Assembly: GCA_023213395.1 (NCBI GenBank) | Contig: CM041465.1 | Span: 74,159,741-74,223,740, forward strand | Reading direction: 5' to 3' | Length of the DNA: 64,000 nucleotides | Source of the DNA: Cycas panzhihuaensis | Lineage: Eukaryota; Cycadophyta | Part shown: in pieces, positions 28,181-39,417 of the stretch | How positions within the stretch are numbered: position 1 is the stretch's first letter | Layout of the letters: each line of letters begins with the position of its first letter | Translations under genes and position numbers: made by a program | The notes under the pieces: generated by a model | What the model was told of the DNA's origin: nothing | Seen by the model: only the letters and a program-made list of their open reading frames with translations | Databases searched by the model: none

Positions 28181-31100
28181 TTATTTATAATATTAAGTTA
28201 GACCCCTAAACCATCTCTAGATTTTATAATTTCTTCTCTACCAAGTGGTTTGGTAAAGATATCTGCTGTCTGTTATTCTGTTGGTCTATACTGAAGGTTG
28301 ATCTCACCACTTTGCATATGCTCTCTGATGAAGTGATGATGAACCTCAATATGTTTGGTCCTTGCATGAAAGATAGGATTCTTGGCCAACTTGAGTACAC
28401 TTTGATTGTCGTAATAAATCTTGGTGGGATGATCCTGCTCAAGTCCAAGTTCTCCAAGAATCTGTCATAGCCATATTGCCTCATAAGCTACGCTGACTGT
28501 AGCTTTATATTCTACTTTAGTGGAGGACAAGATAACATTGGGTTGCTTCTTGCAACTCCACGAAATAACTGCTGAACCAAGAGTAAAACAGTAACCTAAG
28601 GTTAATCTCCTATTATCCTAGTAACCTGCAATGTGCCTTTGATATATTTAAGTATGCATTTAGCTACATTCTAATATTTCTGATTAGGTTGAGACAAGTA
28701 TCGAGAACAAATCCCAACTGCAAATGAAACATTTGGTTGAGTGTTGGTGAGATAAATGAGGCTACCAATCAACTACTGGTAAAGAGTGAGATCTGCAGGT
28801 TCAACTTCCTCATTGAGAGTAAGCTTTGTTCCATTCTCCATAGGTGTAGGCATTGGCTTGTAGTCATGCATCCTGAACCACTCTAAAATGTCCCAAGAAT
28901 ATTTCGCTTGGGAGATAAAGATATAGCCTGGCTATTGTCATACCTCAAAGCCTAAAAAATAATGGAGAAGTCCAAGATCTGTCATCTCAAAACTCCTCTT
29001 CAAGTCATCTTGGAGAATCCATATCATCTTAGTGTCATTATTAGTGATCACTAAGTCATCTACATACAAAACAATAAAAATAGCATGGTCTTTTCATCTT
29101 TGATGTATAAGTTAGGATCTGAAGTAGATCAATGAAACCCATGTCTCAAAAAGTAATCATTAATCTTTGAGTACCATGCTCTTGGAGCTTGTTTCAAGCC
29201 ATATAATGCATTTTTTAGACAATAAACTAAATGCTCATTGCCTTGTACCTTGTAACTAGGAGGTTGCTCCAAGTATACCTCCTCCTGAAGATCGCCATTG
29301 AGAAAGGCACTCTTCACGTCCATTCGAAAAACTGGCCATTTACATTGAGCTACTAAGGCCAATATGAGTATGATGGTATTCATATTATCCATTAGTGCAA
29401 AAGTCTCCTCGTAGTCTATGCCTTCTTTTTGTTTGAACTTTTTTGCCATAAGGCAGGCCTTCTAGCGCTTAAGTATACCATCAGAATGAAATTTGGTCTT
29501 GTAGACCCATTTGGAGCTGATTGCTTGTTTGTGTCTAGGCGATTTGACCAAATCCCAAGTTCCATTCTTTTCAATAGAATGGAATTCTTCATCCATAGTA
29601 GCCTTCCAATTTTCATTTTTAGAAGCCTCCTCAAAGGTGGAAGGCTCATCAACACATAGCACTTTAGCCATAAGTGCAAAATTATTCTATTGCCTATATT
29701 TTGATGGACATTTTCCTTCAATAATGTAGCCATCCTACACTATTTGAGTATACCATTTTGATAACTTTTTAATTGATGTGACTTAAACCTCAAAATCTTC
29801 TGGTCTAAATGGTTGATCAACAGGGGATATACTAGGATCAATTGGAGCTAAATCTAATGATGTGGATGCTCTAGCAGGTGTAGATGATGTACATGGAGTT
29901 GAAGATTGAGAGGGAAGGAAAACTTCAACAATCTTTTTGCCTTTGTCAATGGGGGGTTACATGGATGCTATATGCAACTCCTTATGATTGTCTTCATCAA
30001 AGATTATGTCTCTTGAGAGATGCATTTTCTTCCCAATGGGATCATACAACTTGTAGGCTTTGCTATGAATGGCATAATCTACAAAGATGCACTTTAGACT
30101 ATGCTTGTCTAATTTTGTTCTTTGCTGATCATGAATGTGCATATAAGCAGTGTACCCAAAAGTCCTCAAATGACTGACAGTTGGTTTTTTTCCAGACCAT
30201 ACCTCCTCTAGTGTGATGTCGATGACTACTGTTGTTGGACTTTGATTTGTCACATAGGCAATTGTGTGGAATACTTCCACCCAGTAAGCTCGAGTGAGTC
30301 CTTTTGCATGCATCATTGCTTTGGCTTTATTAGCCAAAGTTCTATTCATTCTTTCAGAGACTCCATTTTATTAAGGAGTATAAGGAATAGTAAGATGTCT
30401 CTGAATGCCATTATCCTTACAGAATTGGGTGAATTCGTTTGAAGTAAATTCACCTCCATTGTCTGTCCTTAATATTTTGATGGATTGGCCAGACTCGTTC
30501 TCCACTTCAAGCTTGAATTCTTTAAACTTTTGAAATGCTTATGACTTATGCTTGATGAAGTAGACCCAGACTTTATGAGAGAAGTCATCAATGAAGGAGA
30601 TATAGTATACAGCTCCTCCAAAGGATGCAGTGGATATATGTCCACACAAATCTGAGTGTCCTAATTGCGAAGGATGTGATGCATGCAAAGATTTATATTT
30701 AGGGAAAGGCAAGCAATGTTGTGTCTCCATTATGCATGCTTCACAAAGACATTTTGTGCCATATATCTTTGGAAGCCCATGTACCATATTTTTATTCATC
30801 ATCTGCTTGAGATTGTCTAATCTTAAATGGCTTAGACATTGATGTGAAAGTTACATCTTGGACAAAGATTTAGTGACAATGGAACTAGAGTAAGTGGAAT
30901 CATATATTATGTTATTAGCATCCAATTTGTAGAGGCCATGATCCTCATATCCAACAGTTACTACCTAGTTATTTTTGTCACTTATTATACATTTCCCATT
31001 TTTTAACAAAACACTCATCTGTTACTTGTCCAATTTACTAACAAATAGCAAGCTTTTGTCCATGGAAGGTATAAAGTAGGCATTACCATTGGGAAATGTA

Positions 31101-32308
31101 GAAGAAGGATTAGAAGAAGAATGAAATGGAGTTATTTTGCCTATGCTAGAAATCTTAACAAATTGATTATTGCCGAAGGTTACTAATTGACCTTTTCCTT
31201 CCTTAATGTCGCAAAGGAGTTCTTCACTCCCAGTCATGTGTTGAGTAGCTCCAGATTCAATGATCCAAGTTTCATCAACCTTAGATGAATGATAAGCACA
31301 AAACAGTTTGTCCTCATCCGTAAACTGATTAAAGTGGCATTGATTGCCATCTCTAAACCCCCTCCTTCCTCTTTGACCTCCTTGATAGGCACCTCGATTT
31401 GGTCGAGGGGGTTGCTGCTACTGTTGTTGTTGAAATCTTTGTTGGAATTACTGTCATGGCTACTATTGTCTCTGACTTTGTTGGTGTGGTTGCTACTGTT
31501 GGTATCATAGATCTACTTGCTTCTTCCTACAATCAGGTGCTATATGGCCAACTTTGCCATAATAATGACAAACAACATTGATATTTGATGAACTAATGCT
31601 TATGTTCCTAAACTACTTTGAAAGTGCAAGTTTAGGATTCTGCTTGGCTTTTGATTTGGCCATGAATGCACCTGATGTAGATGGTTCATCCTCACTATCC
31701 TTGGTGTAAATTTTCTCCTCTTGAAGTAACAAGCTTTCAAGTTCATTAAATGGCATTCATTTGAGTGAACCATCTCATGTAGTGGAAGAAATAAAGCCGT
31801 TGTAGTCCTTAGGCAAAGCTTTGGTAATTGATGTTATAAGCTCATCTCTAGTGGCAAGACTACCTAGTATATTCAATTCATTACATACCTCGTTGATGGA
31901 GGAAAGGAAAACCAACATAGGCTTAACAAATTTTATAGAATACAACTTGGCTTTTACCATCAATATGCGAGCTTCATCTCGCCTTTCATACAAAGAGGAC
32001 AAAATGTCCCATGCTTCCTTGGAAGTTTTTGTACACACAATATTTTAATCTACATAAACATCAGCAATCATATGTAGGAATTCTAAAGCGATTTCATCTT
32101 TGTCTTCCCAAGCAATAACAAGAGCATCATCAGGTTAAATAGTTACATCACCATTGATAATAGGTACAGGTTGGGGTATCATTCCATAAATACAACCCTA
32201 AAATTCATTCATTATCAAGAGATTTTGAGTGATCCTTTTCTATTCTTGATAGTTGTCTTATCATATTAATCTGATGGTGCATGCATTAAGCATGTTAATT
32301 GTAGCCAT
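28181..32308 (-). pseudogene. Element C gag-pol
   Basis: The gag ATG is at 32308 ('MATINMLNAC'), with gag similarity including 'GMIPQPVPI' and 'TSKEAWDILSSLYERRDEAR' to about 31640. Protease near 31210-31265 reads 'WIIESGATQHMTG', so the catalytic Asp of DSG is Glu. GAG-pre-integrase and integrase follow ('LCEACIMETQHCLPFPKYKS', 30539-30802; 'KAMMHAKGLTRAYWVE', 29957-30349). RT is at about 29000-29700 ('FRMDVKSAFLNGDLQEEVYL'), with YVDD intact at 29055-29066. RNase H is at 28224-28560 ('DNQSVLKLAKNPIFHARTKH'). Stops and at least one gag frameshift break it, but open pieces up to 130 codons remain. Confidence 0.9.
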
Positions 32309-34811
32309 GTTTCAGTTCTAAGGCTTGAAGCTAACAGATAACTTAGAGACTCAAAGCTTTCTTCATTTAAGTTCCACCTTTTAACGAAACCAACGGTTCT
32401 GATCTTACTAGAAGATCTAACAACTAAATGGAACGATGAGGGGTGGAGGACTAGGCTATGGAGTTGGTCCAACCCTAATCTATAGAGGAGATCTAATAGT
32501 TAGTTAAGTTAAATCTAGGACAAGGTAGGTAGGGTTGATCTGCATGGATGTACCATGCTTTCCCTGGGATTCACAGCCCCAATAACACCCTTTTCGAACC
32601 TCCTTTCCCTCAAGCAACCTTATTTGTCGTGCACTGGCCGTATGGTTAGTTGGTCCCCTAGAGAATGCACCAAGCTTAAGGTTATTTCAGAGGTAAAGTT
32701 TGAATCTTTTTTGAGCCTTTCCAACAATATTTTTAAAGTCACTTTTTAGAAGGCTAAAGTGAACTTAAGATTTATTTTACTTGGATGATGTACTTATGAA
32801 AGTACTTAATTAAGCTTACAATGAAAGGGGCTTCAAAATAAGCAATATAGTACATCAAATGAATACTTAAAGTGTTGTTACAATAAGCACTTAATGAAGT
32901 GAGAGTGCTATACAAATCCAAGTAAAAAAGATGCTTGAGTATAATGAGTTTTGAAAAAATAAGTACTTGAAAAAATGCTAAGTACTCAATGAAGCAAAGC
33001 AAAACCTTGTGATGAAAGTACAAGTGGGTTCCTTTTAATGCTCAAGAGTGAAGAGAAAAAAATCACTTACCAAATAAGAACACCAACCACCAAATGTTGG
33101 GACTTTAAAATAGTCCCAATGATAAAAAAATGAAGTGATTTTATTAAGTAAGAAGTATTCTTGAGCCCTTTTTGTGACTAAGGGCAATAGGTCACCATGC
33201 AAGGTGCCTTAAAAAAAAAGTGTTGAAGTAGTGATAAATATCATTTTCAACAAAGTATCAACACTTAAAATCACTTTCAACAAGACTTTTTAACACTTAT
33301 AAACATGAAATAAGTGTAAAATGAAGCTTGAAATACCTAAAAACTAGATTGAAATTCAATTTTTTTTTTTGTAACTTTGAGCAATAAAGACACCATGCAA
33401 GGATCCTTTGAAAATGCTTTAAAATAAGTATTTTTAATCTTCAAAGAAGTGAGATTGACGTAGTATCATTTTTTAATGAAGTTACTAAGTATCAATGAAG
33501 ATTTTTAACTCCAAAAGTACACAAAAATGTGATTTTTTCCTTTAAAAAAAATTTAAGCTAAGGTCACCATGCAAGGTGCCTTGACTAAAAATAACTTAAC
33601 AAAGGAACCAAAAACACTTTTTAATGTGAAAAATCACTTAAAAGCCTTGATTTAGTCTTTCATTTACTAAAGTGAAGTCAAAATGATTAAAAGACTAAAA
33701 ATCACTACGAAACCTTTAAATTTGGCTTAAAAAGTAAAATTTTAATGATCTTTGAAAGACTTGATATAAACTTTATATCAAAGAAAGTTATATAAAGAGG
33801 AATATTCTAATATTCATAACCTAAGATCAAAAAATAAATGTGAAAAAATAAATTTTTTGAAGAAAAAAAAAGGTCGACGGAGGAGTCATTGCCGTCCGTG
33901 TGCCCGCAAAGATGAATAGGTGGTTCGATCTCTGTGTATAGTCATTGAAATCAAACAAAAATTTAGGGGTAGGTCGTGATCAGTCCAATGGAGGTCCATC
34001 CTAAGTTTGAGTAGGTTTGACTTAGTTTGTAATGTGAATGAAGCAGTAGAAGTACATTGAGGGTGCCCTAGTCGTGGAGTGTTTAAAGAGTTGTACGACT
34101 ATTGTGGGTGACATCTGGTTACTAGAATACCTCTATGGGACCTACGTGGGGTCAAAATAAATTCCTGATGTGAGAAAATAACTCGTAATAGACCTATACC
34201 AGTGATTTAGAGGTTTTCACTTTGGTTTAAGGGCTGAAAATAGCCTTAAACTAGACTAGACACTTCAGAGAGCCTCAGAGTGGTCTGGATTTCTTCCTTA
34301 AAGATAGATACTCTTGTAAATAATGTCAGTTTAGGGATATCCATCCATATTTAGTAGAAATGAGTGAAAGACAATAGTTTTTTAGGCTAAAAAACACTAA
34401 AAACTGTAATGAATTTGCACAACACTAAGAAAATTTTGGTACAGATCAATTACAGGTCGAAGATAATAATTATCAGGCTAATTTATAGTCCAAAAAATAG
34501 CTAAACAACTTAGATCTACCTCCTTTCGTGTAACATAAATTTTTCTTGAAGAAAATTTAAAGAAAAAGAACTATTATTATTTTTTTTTAAAACAGTGTTG
34601 CACCCTTGATAGAGGTCTGAAAAAAATTTCAGATCTAAAAGTAGCCTCACTCTAGCTCTTAACACTGCTCCAAAAGTTTGAACTTGAAAGAAATATGTCT
34701 CAACAAACCTTGAATCACCTTCAGAGAGCAAAGGTTGTCACCAAGGGTTTGTAAACCTACTTTGAATCTCCTTGAGCAGAAAAAATAGAACAAAGGAAAC
34801 TAGTCTCCTCT
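32309..34811 (-). other. Long 5' leader of element C
   Basis: About 2.5 kb separates the primer site from the gag start, far longer than in element A (about 70 bases). It has no convincing frame. It contains three spaced copies of a motif gtcaccatgcaaggtgcct or close variants (33191, 33389, 33563), embedded in degenerate repeats of about 175-200 bp. A hairpin gggacttt...aaaatagtccc lies near 33101-33118, and a GC-richer block lies at 33870-34000. Confidence 0.7.
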
Positions 34812-34824
34812 AGCTCTGATACCA
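34812..34824 (-). other. Primer binding site of element C (tRNA-Met type)
   Basis: agctctgatacca is the exact complement of TGGTATCAGAGCT, the plant initiator-Met tRNA primer site. It lies four bases from the 5' LTR, and its perfect state fits the relative youth of C. Confidence 0.95.
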
Positions 34825-34828
34825 AGTA

Positions 34829-35379
34829 TGAAAAATAGCCTAATGGCCTTACATATCCCAAGATTTAAAAGCTAGGTTCACTCTAGTTCTAGAAGGCAAA
34901 TAAGCTAGACAAGAATGGAACTATAAGATGAAATATAAGTAAGATAACGCATGAAGAGAAAGAGCAAGAAAATGATACTAAAGATGAGGAGTTGGAATTG
35001 GTCCAACCTCTAAATGAATAACAGTTTGATTAGCAAATTGGTAGCACAATAATATAACTTCAACTCTCTATGAGAATAATGAGGAGAGGTCTCATTATAT
35101 AGAGTGAAAGGAGAGACCTAAGGCATTGGATATTTGACAAGTGTCAAACATCCAAGGTACATGCCTTGCATGTAGGACATGTGTCCTTTTAGGGCTCTCA
35201 AGTGAGCAAAAGTACATGGGGGTCCATTTGACCCTTTGGTGACAATGTTGTGTCACTAGGAAAGAATGTGGGTGTGCACTTTATCACTTAAGTGATAAGT
35301 CACCCCTAAAGTACAAAAGTACAAATATTACATGAAAAATAAAGTACATAGTCTTAACATGTAAACATAAGGTTTAACA
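34829..35379 (-). repeat. 5' LTR of element C
   Basis: Partner of 27621-28169. It starts TGTTAAACC on the minus strand at 35379 and ends TTTTTCA at 34829. The sequence to its right resumes gag of element B. Confidence 0.95.
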
Positions 35380-35616
35380 ATATATAATCTTCCAAAACAT
35401 AAAAGATGAATTCTAATGCATCACTGTCTCTTTTCTTTTTCCCATTGAAGATTTTCTTTTCATGTTTAGTGGTATTTGTAGCAAGCACTCCATAACCTGT
35501 TTTAATTAGTTTTCATATTTCTTTAGCTACAAAAATTGATTTTATACATCTACTCTAATTAAGAAAATTAGTGCCATCAAACTTAGGCACCATAACATTA
35601 CTAATGTTTGATGCCA
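35380..35616 (-). pseudogene. Element B gag, N-terminal part
   Basis: The minus-strand start is ATG at 35616-35614 ('MASNISNVMVPKFDGTNFLN'). The frame runs left to 35385 and continues across the C insertion into 27615 ('VSEISTSKEAWNTL'). A TAG stands for the conserved Trp of the copia gag N-terminus. This confirms that the two halves were one gene before C inserted. Confidence 0.88.
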
Positions 35617-37891
35617 TAATTAGAAAATTGCCTTAAAAAATAACTATTTAAAAAGTAAAGTGCTTAAAATAAAATATTGATAAAGCACTAAAAGAAAGTA
35701 ATAAAGGGCACTCAAAGGTCAGCAAGACTTATCCCACTTCAATTTTAAAACTTCGACAAATGTCCCAATTAGGATTCAACCACTTCTAAAGTAAATTTTT
35801 TATATTAATAAAAATTACAAACTAAAATTTTACTAGTTTATTCAAGGGTCATCACGTAGGAAGCCCTAAAACTAGTGCTAATTTTGATCATAAAAAAATT
35901 ACATTAAATGATTATAAAAAATTTTGAAATATTATCCACTTAGTATAGGACTAGAAAATGAGTCCAATACCTTAAATAACACTCAATTCTAATATAAGAT
36001 GACCAAGTTATACATTATAATATCTAAGGAAAATTTAGTCTTTTAGTTCATAAGGCTCAAAGAAATTTTATATCAATTTTAGTCATTTAAAAAGATATCA
36101 AATAGAAACCAAATATAATTACATGACCACTTAATTTGTTCGAGTAGAAGTATACATTATCTTGAAGTTAAAAAAACTAAAATTTGAACTTGTTGATGAT
36201 ATATATGATTACTGAAGTAGAAATATGTATTGATTTTGAAATAGCCTCTTTGAAAAAATGACTTAGCCCCTTTGAAAAATGACTTCTGGTCACTTTGAGT
36301 GTTGAATGTAACCTATAAGCTATATGATAAGAGGGATATGAGACAATAACAAAGATTCTAAATGATTCAATATGTAATATAAATCAACTAGCCAATGATA
36401 TTTACATTAGCCTGAAACAATAAATTAATAAAAAATATACAAGCATGAATATTAACCTCCACTAAATAAAGAGTAGTTTGGCTAAAAGAAAGGATGTTAC
36501 ATAGGTGGGTGACTTCAAATAAAGATGGAGATTAGCTAGACAACATCATCTATTCCAAAGAATGAATGCTATCAATATTGATTTAATCTAAAGTAAAATG
36601 CGCTAAATACTGAGAACAATTGTTGGTTTAATATTTAAAAATATATGAAACTTTCATAGATTGTTGACAAAGAGAGGCAAAAAAAAATGAAGGACATAAA
36701 TGATCCATATGTTATGAAATTCTTTATACAAAGTAGATGTCCATATTATACAACCATCGATATAGTCATATGTTAATATTATAATACAATAAAATTTGTA
36801 AAAAGAATTCAACCACATGAATATTAAAAAGGCTGTGTAAATATCAATGCATATAGATATTTATAAGGTTGCATGTAAATATTATAAAGTTGATAATGTA
36901 TAAATATTTGTAAAGTTGATAATGTATAAAGTCTATGTAAAAATATTTTTAAAAATGTGGACTCTTAATAATGCAACCGATAAAAATATGAAGGTTGATG
37001 TAGAAATATAGGGTGTGCTTGATCACAAATCTAGATGCAAATTTAGATGCTAAAAAAGAGACACAGAATGTAGAACATAGAGATGGTAAGATACTTTATC
37101 AACCATTACTAAAATATATGCAAAGAACAATGATGTCCTAAGGAGACTTGTATGCAGAAGAGAGATGGCACCTAAACAATGCAACTTTCTATATGAGTAC
37201 AAAAGACTTTGTGGGGCAGTGACAATGTCTTTGTCTTGTCTCTAAATATTTAGATTAAGAGATGTATGGAGAGGTGACCAATTTCATATGGATCATTAAT
37301 ATATTTATCTTTATATAGACAAGCGAGAGTGTGGGGGTATGAGATGTAGCAATGTGGTAACTAGAGACACAGGTAGACACTTCAAACTAGTCATAAAAAA
37401 GGACATCATTAGAGAATAGAGAAACTTGAGATGCTTTATAAGTGGAGGGTGATAAGTGATTGAAGATAATGCAAATACTTGAATGAGTAAGAGGTTACTA
37501 GTTTATGCTTATTATGTAGGTACAAAGACTGATGAGTGAGAAATTTTAAAGAGCAACTCAATAGATCTATAAGCAAACTAAGAAATTCATCCAAGATAAC
37601 TTTAAACATGTAGGTGGATGCTTCAAAAAAGAGAACCTTAAATATATAACTTGATAGAGATGTTATGTAATATGATTTTGAAAATATTGTAAATATAGAA
37701 TGCTAGATAAGTTGACACAAGTATAATGGAGATTGACAATAGATACAAATGAGTAAATAGTAATAACAAATATAATCATATAAATATACCAATAGTGACT
37801 CCTTAAAAGAATCCTATGTAGCTTTGACTAAGATTCCTTGATAGCTCACCCAACTTGGCTCTGAATGATGGCTTCTATAAATAGGGAAGAT
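35617..37891 (-). other. Long 5' leader of element B
   Basis: About 2.3 kb without coding similarity lies between gag and the primer site. It holds a motif ggtcatcacgtaggaagcc (35847-35865) resembling the repeated motif in the leader of C. A repeated gcccctttgaaaaatgactt occurs near 36268, and a short tandem repeat aagttgataatgtataaa lies at about 36888-36932. An unrecognised insertion within it cannot be excluded. Confidence 0.6.
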
Positions 37892-37904
37892 GGCTTTAAT
37901 ACCA
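37892..37904 (-). other. Primer binding site of element B
   Basis: ggctttaatacca is the complement of TGGTATTAAAGCC, the tRNA-Met primer site with a C-to-T and a G-to-A change. It sits two bases from the LTR. Confidence 0.85.
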
Positions 37905-37906
37905 AA

Positions 37907-38234
37907 TGGTAGATTTGAGGGATAAAGGGAACATAATTAAAGTGCAAAAAGGAGATGACTATTAATCTGATGAGAGTGGTAGTATTGATGAACAATAAGG
38001 TCTTTGAATCCCATGAATAAATAAGAAAGGCTAATAGGGATGTGGCACATCCTTTAAATCCTATCATAGACTAGCATTGATAAGTGCCAAATATATTACC
38101 ATCAAGATTTGATATAGTATGGTTAAGATTTGACATAGTATCGTCATAATATCTTTACCAATCTAGGTTATCATCCCCATATAGGTAATCAACCCAAGGC
38201 AGATATGAGCCCTAATATGGGCATTATTCCAACA
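37907..38234 (-). repeat. 5' LTR of element B
   Basis: On the minus strand it starts TGTTGGAATAATGCCC and ends near CTACCA. It pairs with 23391-23697. The 73-codon open stretch at 37846-38067 lies inside it and is not a gene. Confidence 0.88.
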
Positions 38235-39015
38235 TATTTCATAATCCAAATATGTAAGGGAGATCCTTTAGAAGTTTATAATACAAGAATGTAATCCATT
38301 TCCAACACCTATAAAGTCTAGACTTAAGTTGAATATTAATGAGTATGGTAAACCTATCAATTCCACTTTGTATAGGCAGCTTATGGGAAAATTAACTTAC
38401 CTCATATATACTCAATCAGATATTTCATATACTATTAGGATCAAATCTAGGTTTATGACACAAGTCATGATTTCATACTAAAAAGTAACTATGTAGATCT
38501 TGAGATATCTTTAGGGTTTACTTTAGTTTGAAGTTAATTATTGCTAGGTAGACAATCCTTCTTTGATAAGTTATATAGATGTTGATTATGCTAGTTGTAA
38601 GGATAGTTTTAGATGGTCCCTTAGGCTACTACTTTAACTTGGGCTCTGCCTCTATTTCCTAGAGTTATAAAAAGTAGTCAAAGTCACCTTATCCCCCATC
38701 AAAGTAGAGTATAAAGTTGTTATCAATGTAGTTACAAAGGTTATATGACTAAGAAAGATTATTGAAGAGTTTGATATTGATTAAACATAAGTTACTTTCC
38801 TCTTTTGTGATAATCAAAGTGTCCTCAAATTAACAAAGAATCTTATATTCCATGCAAGAACAAAGTATATTAAGGTTCATTATTACTTTATTAGGGAGCA
38901 TGTTCAGTATGGTGAGATTGATCTAGTTTATAAACTGGCTGACAAACATATTATAGATATTTATATTAAAGTACTTAATTATAATAAATTTGAATGATTT
39001 TAGCATGGCCTTGAT
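38235..39015 (+). pseudogene. Copia element D, 3' coding part (end of RT, RNase H)
   Basis: It continues the RT of D from 23390: 'SKYVREIL', 'CNPFPTPIKSRLKLN', 'TLYRQLMGKLTYL', 'SDISYTI', then RNase H with the 'CDNQS'-type block ('FCDNQSVLKLTKNLIFHART') and 'KYIKVHYYFI', ending near 39000. The frame is the one expected after removing element B. Stops are TAA/TAG at Gln or Trp positions. No 3' LTR for D was identified. Confidence 0.85.
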
Positions 39016-39279
39016 ATCAAAATTAATAAACACATCATTAAGAGATGAAGGATATAGAGGTGCAAGGCAGGACTACAACAATGAGCGCATGATGCTTGAG
39101 TTAACATAATCATCTAAATCAACGGCAGTGTTAAAAAATACGAGGGAGGTATTCCCACCCATTTATAGAAATTTTAGAGAGATAATAAGCTCCTCAACCT
39201 AACTTGCATGTTATCTAAGTATATTCAAAATAATATTAAAAATATAATGAAAAAATATAAACACATATCTTAAGAGAAG
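39016..39279. other. Unassigned segment after element D
   Basis: This should hold D's 3' untranslated region or LTR, but no partner sequence was found upstream of D's gag. There is no coding similarity beyond about 39060. Confidence 0.35.
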
Positions 39280-39405
39280 TGGGTTAGCATTTAGAGGCTC
39301 TAGGTGTCTCAGTGTGTGGCTTTAGGTGCCCTAGGGGGCCCCAAAGGTGGCTTTGAGGGGCCCTAGGTGCACATCTACTTAGGAACATTAGGGGTTATCC
39401 TAACA

Positions 39406-39417
39406 TTCTCCCACATA
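39406..39417 (-). other. Polypurine tract of element E
   Basis: Minus-strand TATGTGGGAGAA directly precedes TGTTAGGATAACCCC, the LTR start. The layout is the same as at the 3' LTR of C. Confidence 0.75.

Larger units (their letters stand above)
27621..35379 (-). mobile_element. Copia element C, nested inside element B gag
   Basis: A complete minus-strand element of 7759 bp. LTRs of 549 and 551 bp differ at roughly 35 positions by eye, mostly transitions. There is a perfect 13-base primer site at the right LTR and a polypurine tract at the left LTR. Flanking pentamers are atatg (27616-27620) and atata (35380-35384), a target duplication with one G-to-A change. B gag resumes at 35380 in the frame it left at 27615. 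It is the best-preserved retrotransposon here, but its frames carry stops, so it is not autonomous. Confidence 0.93.
23391..38234 (-). mobile_element. Copia element B, inserted in D and split by C
   Basis: A minus-strand LTR retrotransposon bounded by matching LTRs (23391-23697 and 37907-38234), with a primer binding site next to the right LTR. Its own sequence is about 7.1 kb once the C insertion (27621-35379 plus one target copy) is excluded. Order from right to left is 5' LTR, primer site, a leader of about 2.3 kb, gag, protease, integrase, RT, RNase H, 3' LTR. It interrupts the RT of D: D similarity stops at 23390 and continues at 38235. No clean target duplication remains. Confidence 0.85.

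Noticed and set aside
28224-28484. 86-codon minus frame
   Set aside because: It is a shifted frame over the RNase H of element C; the true frame carries the DNQS and HARTKH blocks.
33870-34000. Possible tRNA because of ggttcgatc
   Set aside because: The flanking bases do not fold into a cloverleaf and there is no box A at the right distance; it lies in the leader of element C.
23386-38239. Target site duplication for element B
   Set aside because: Flanking pentamers (tttga and tattt) do not match well enough to claim a duplication.
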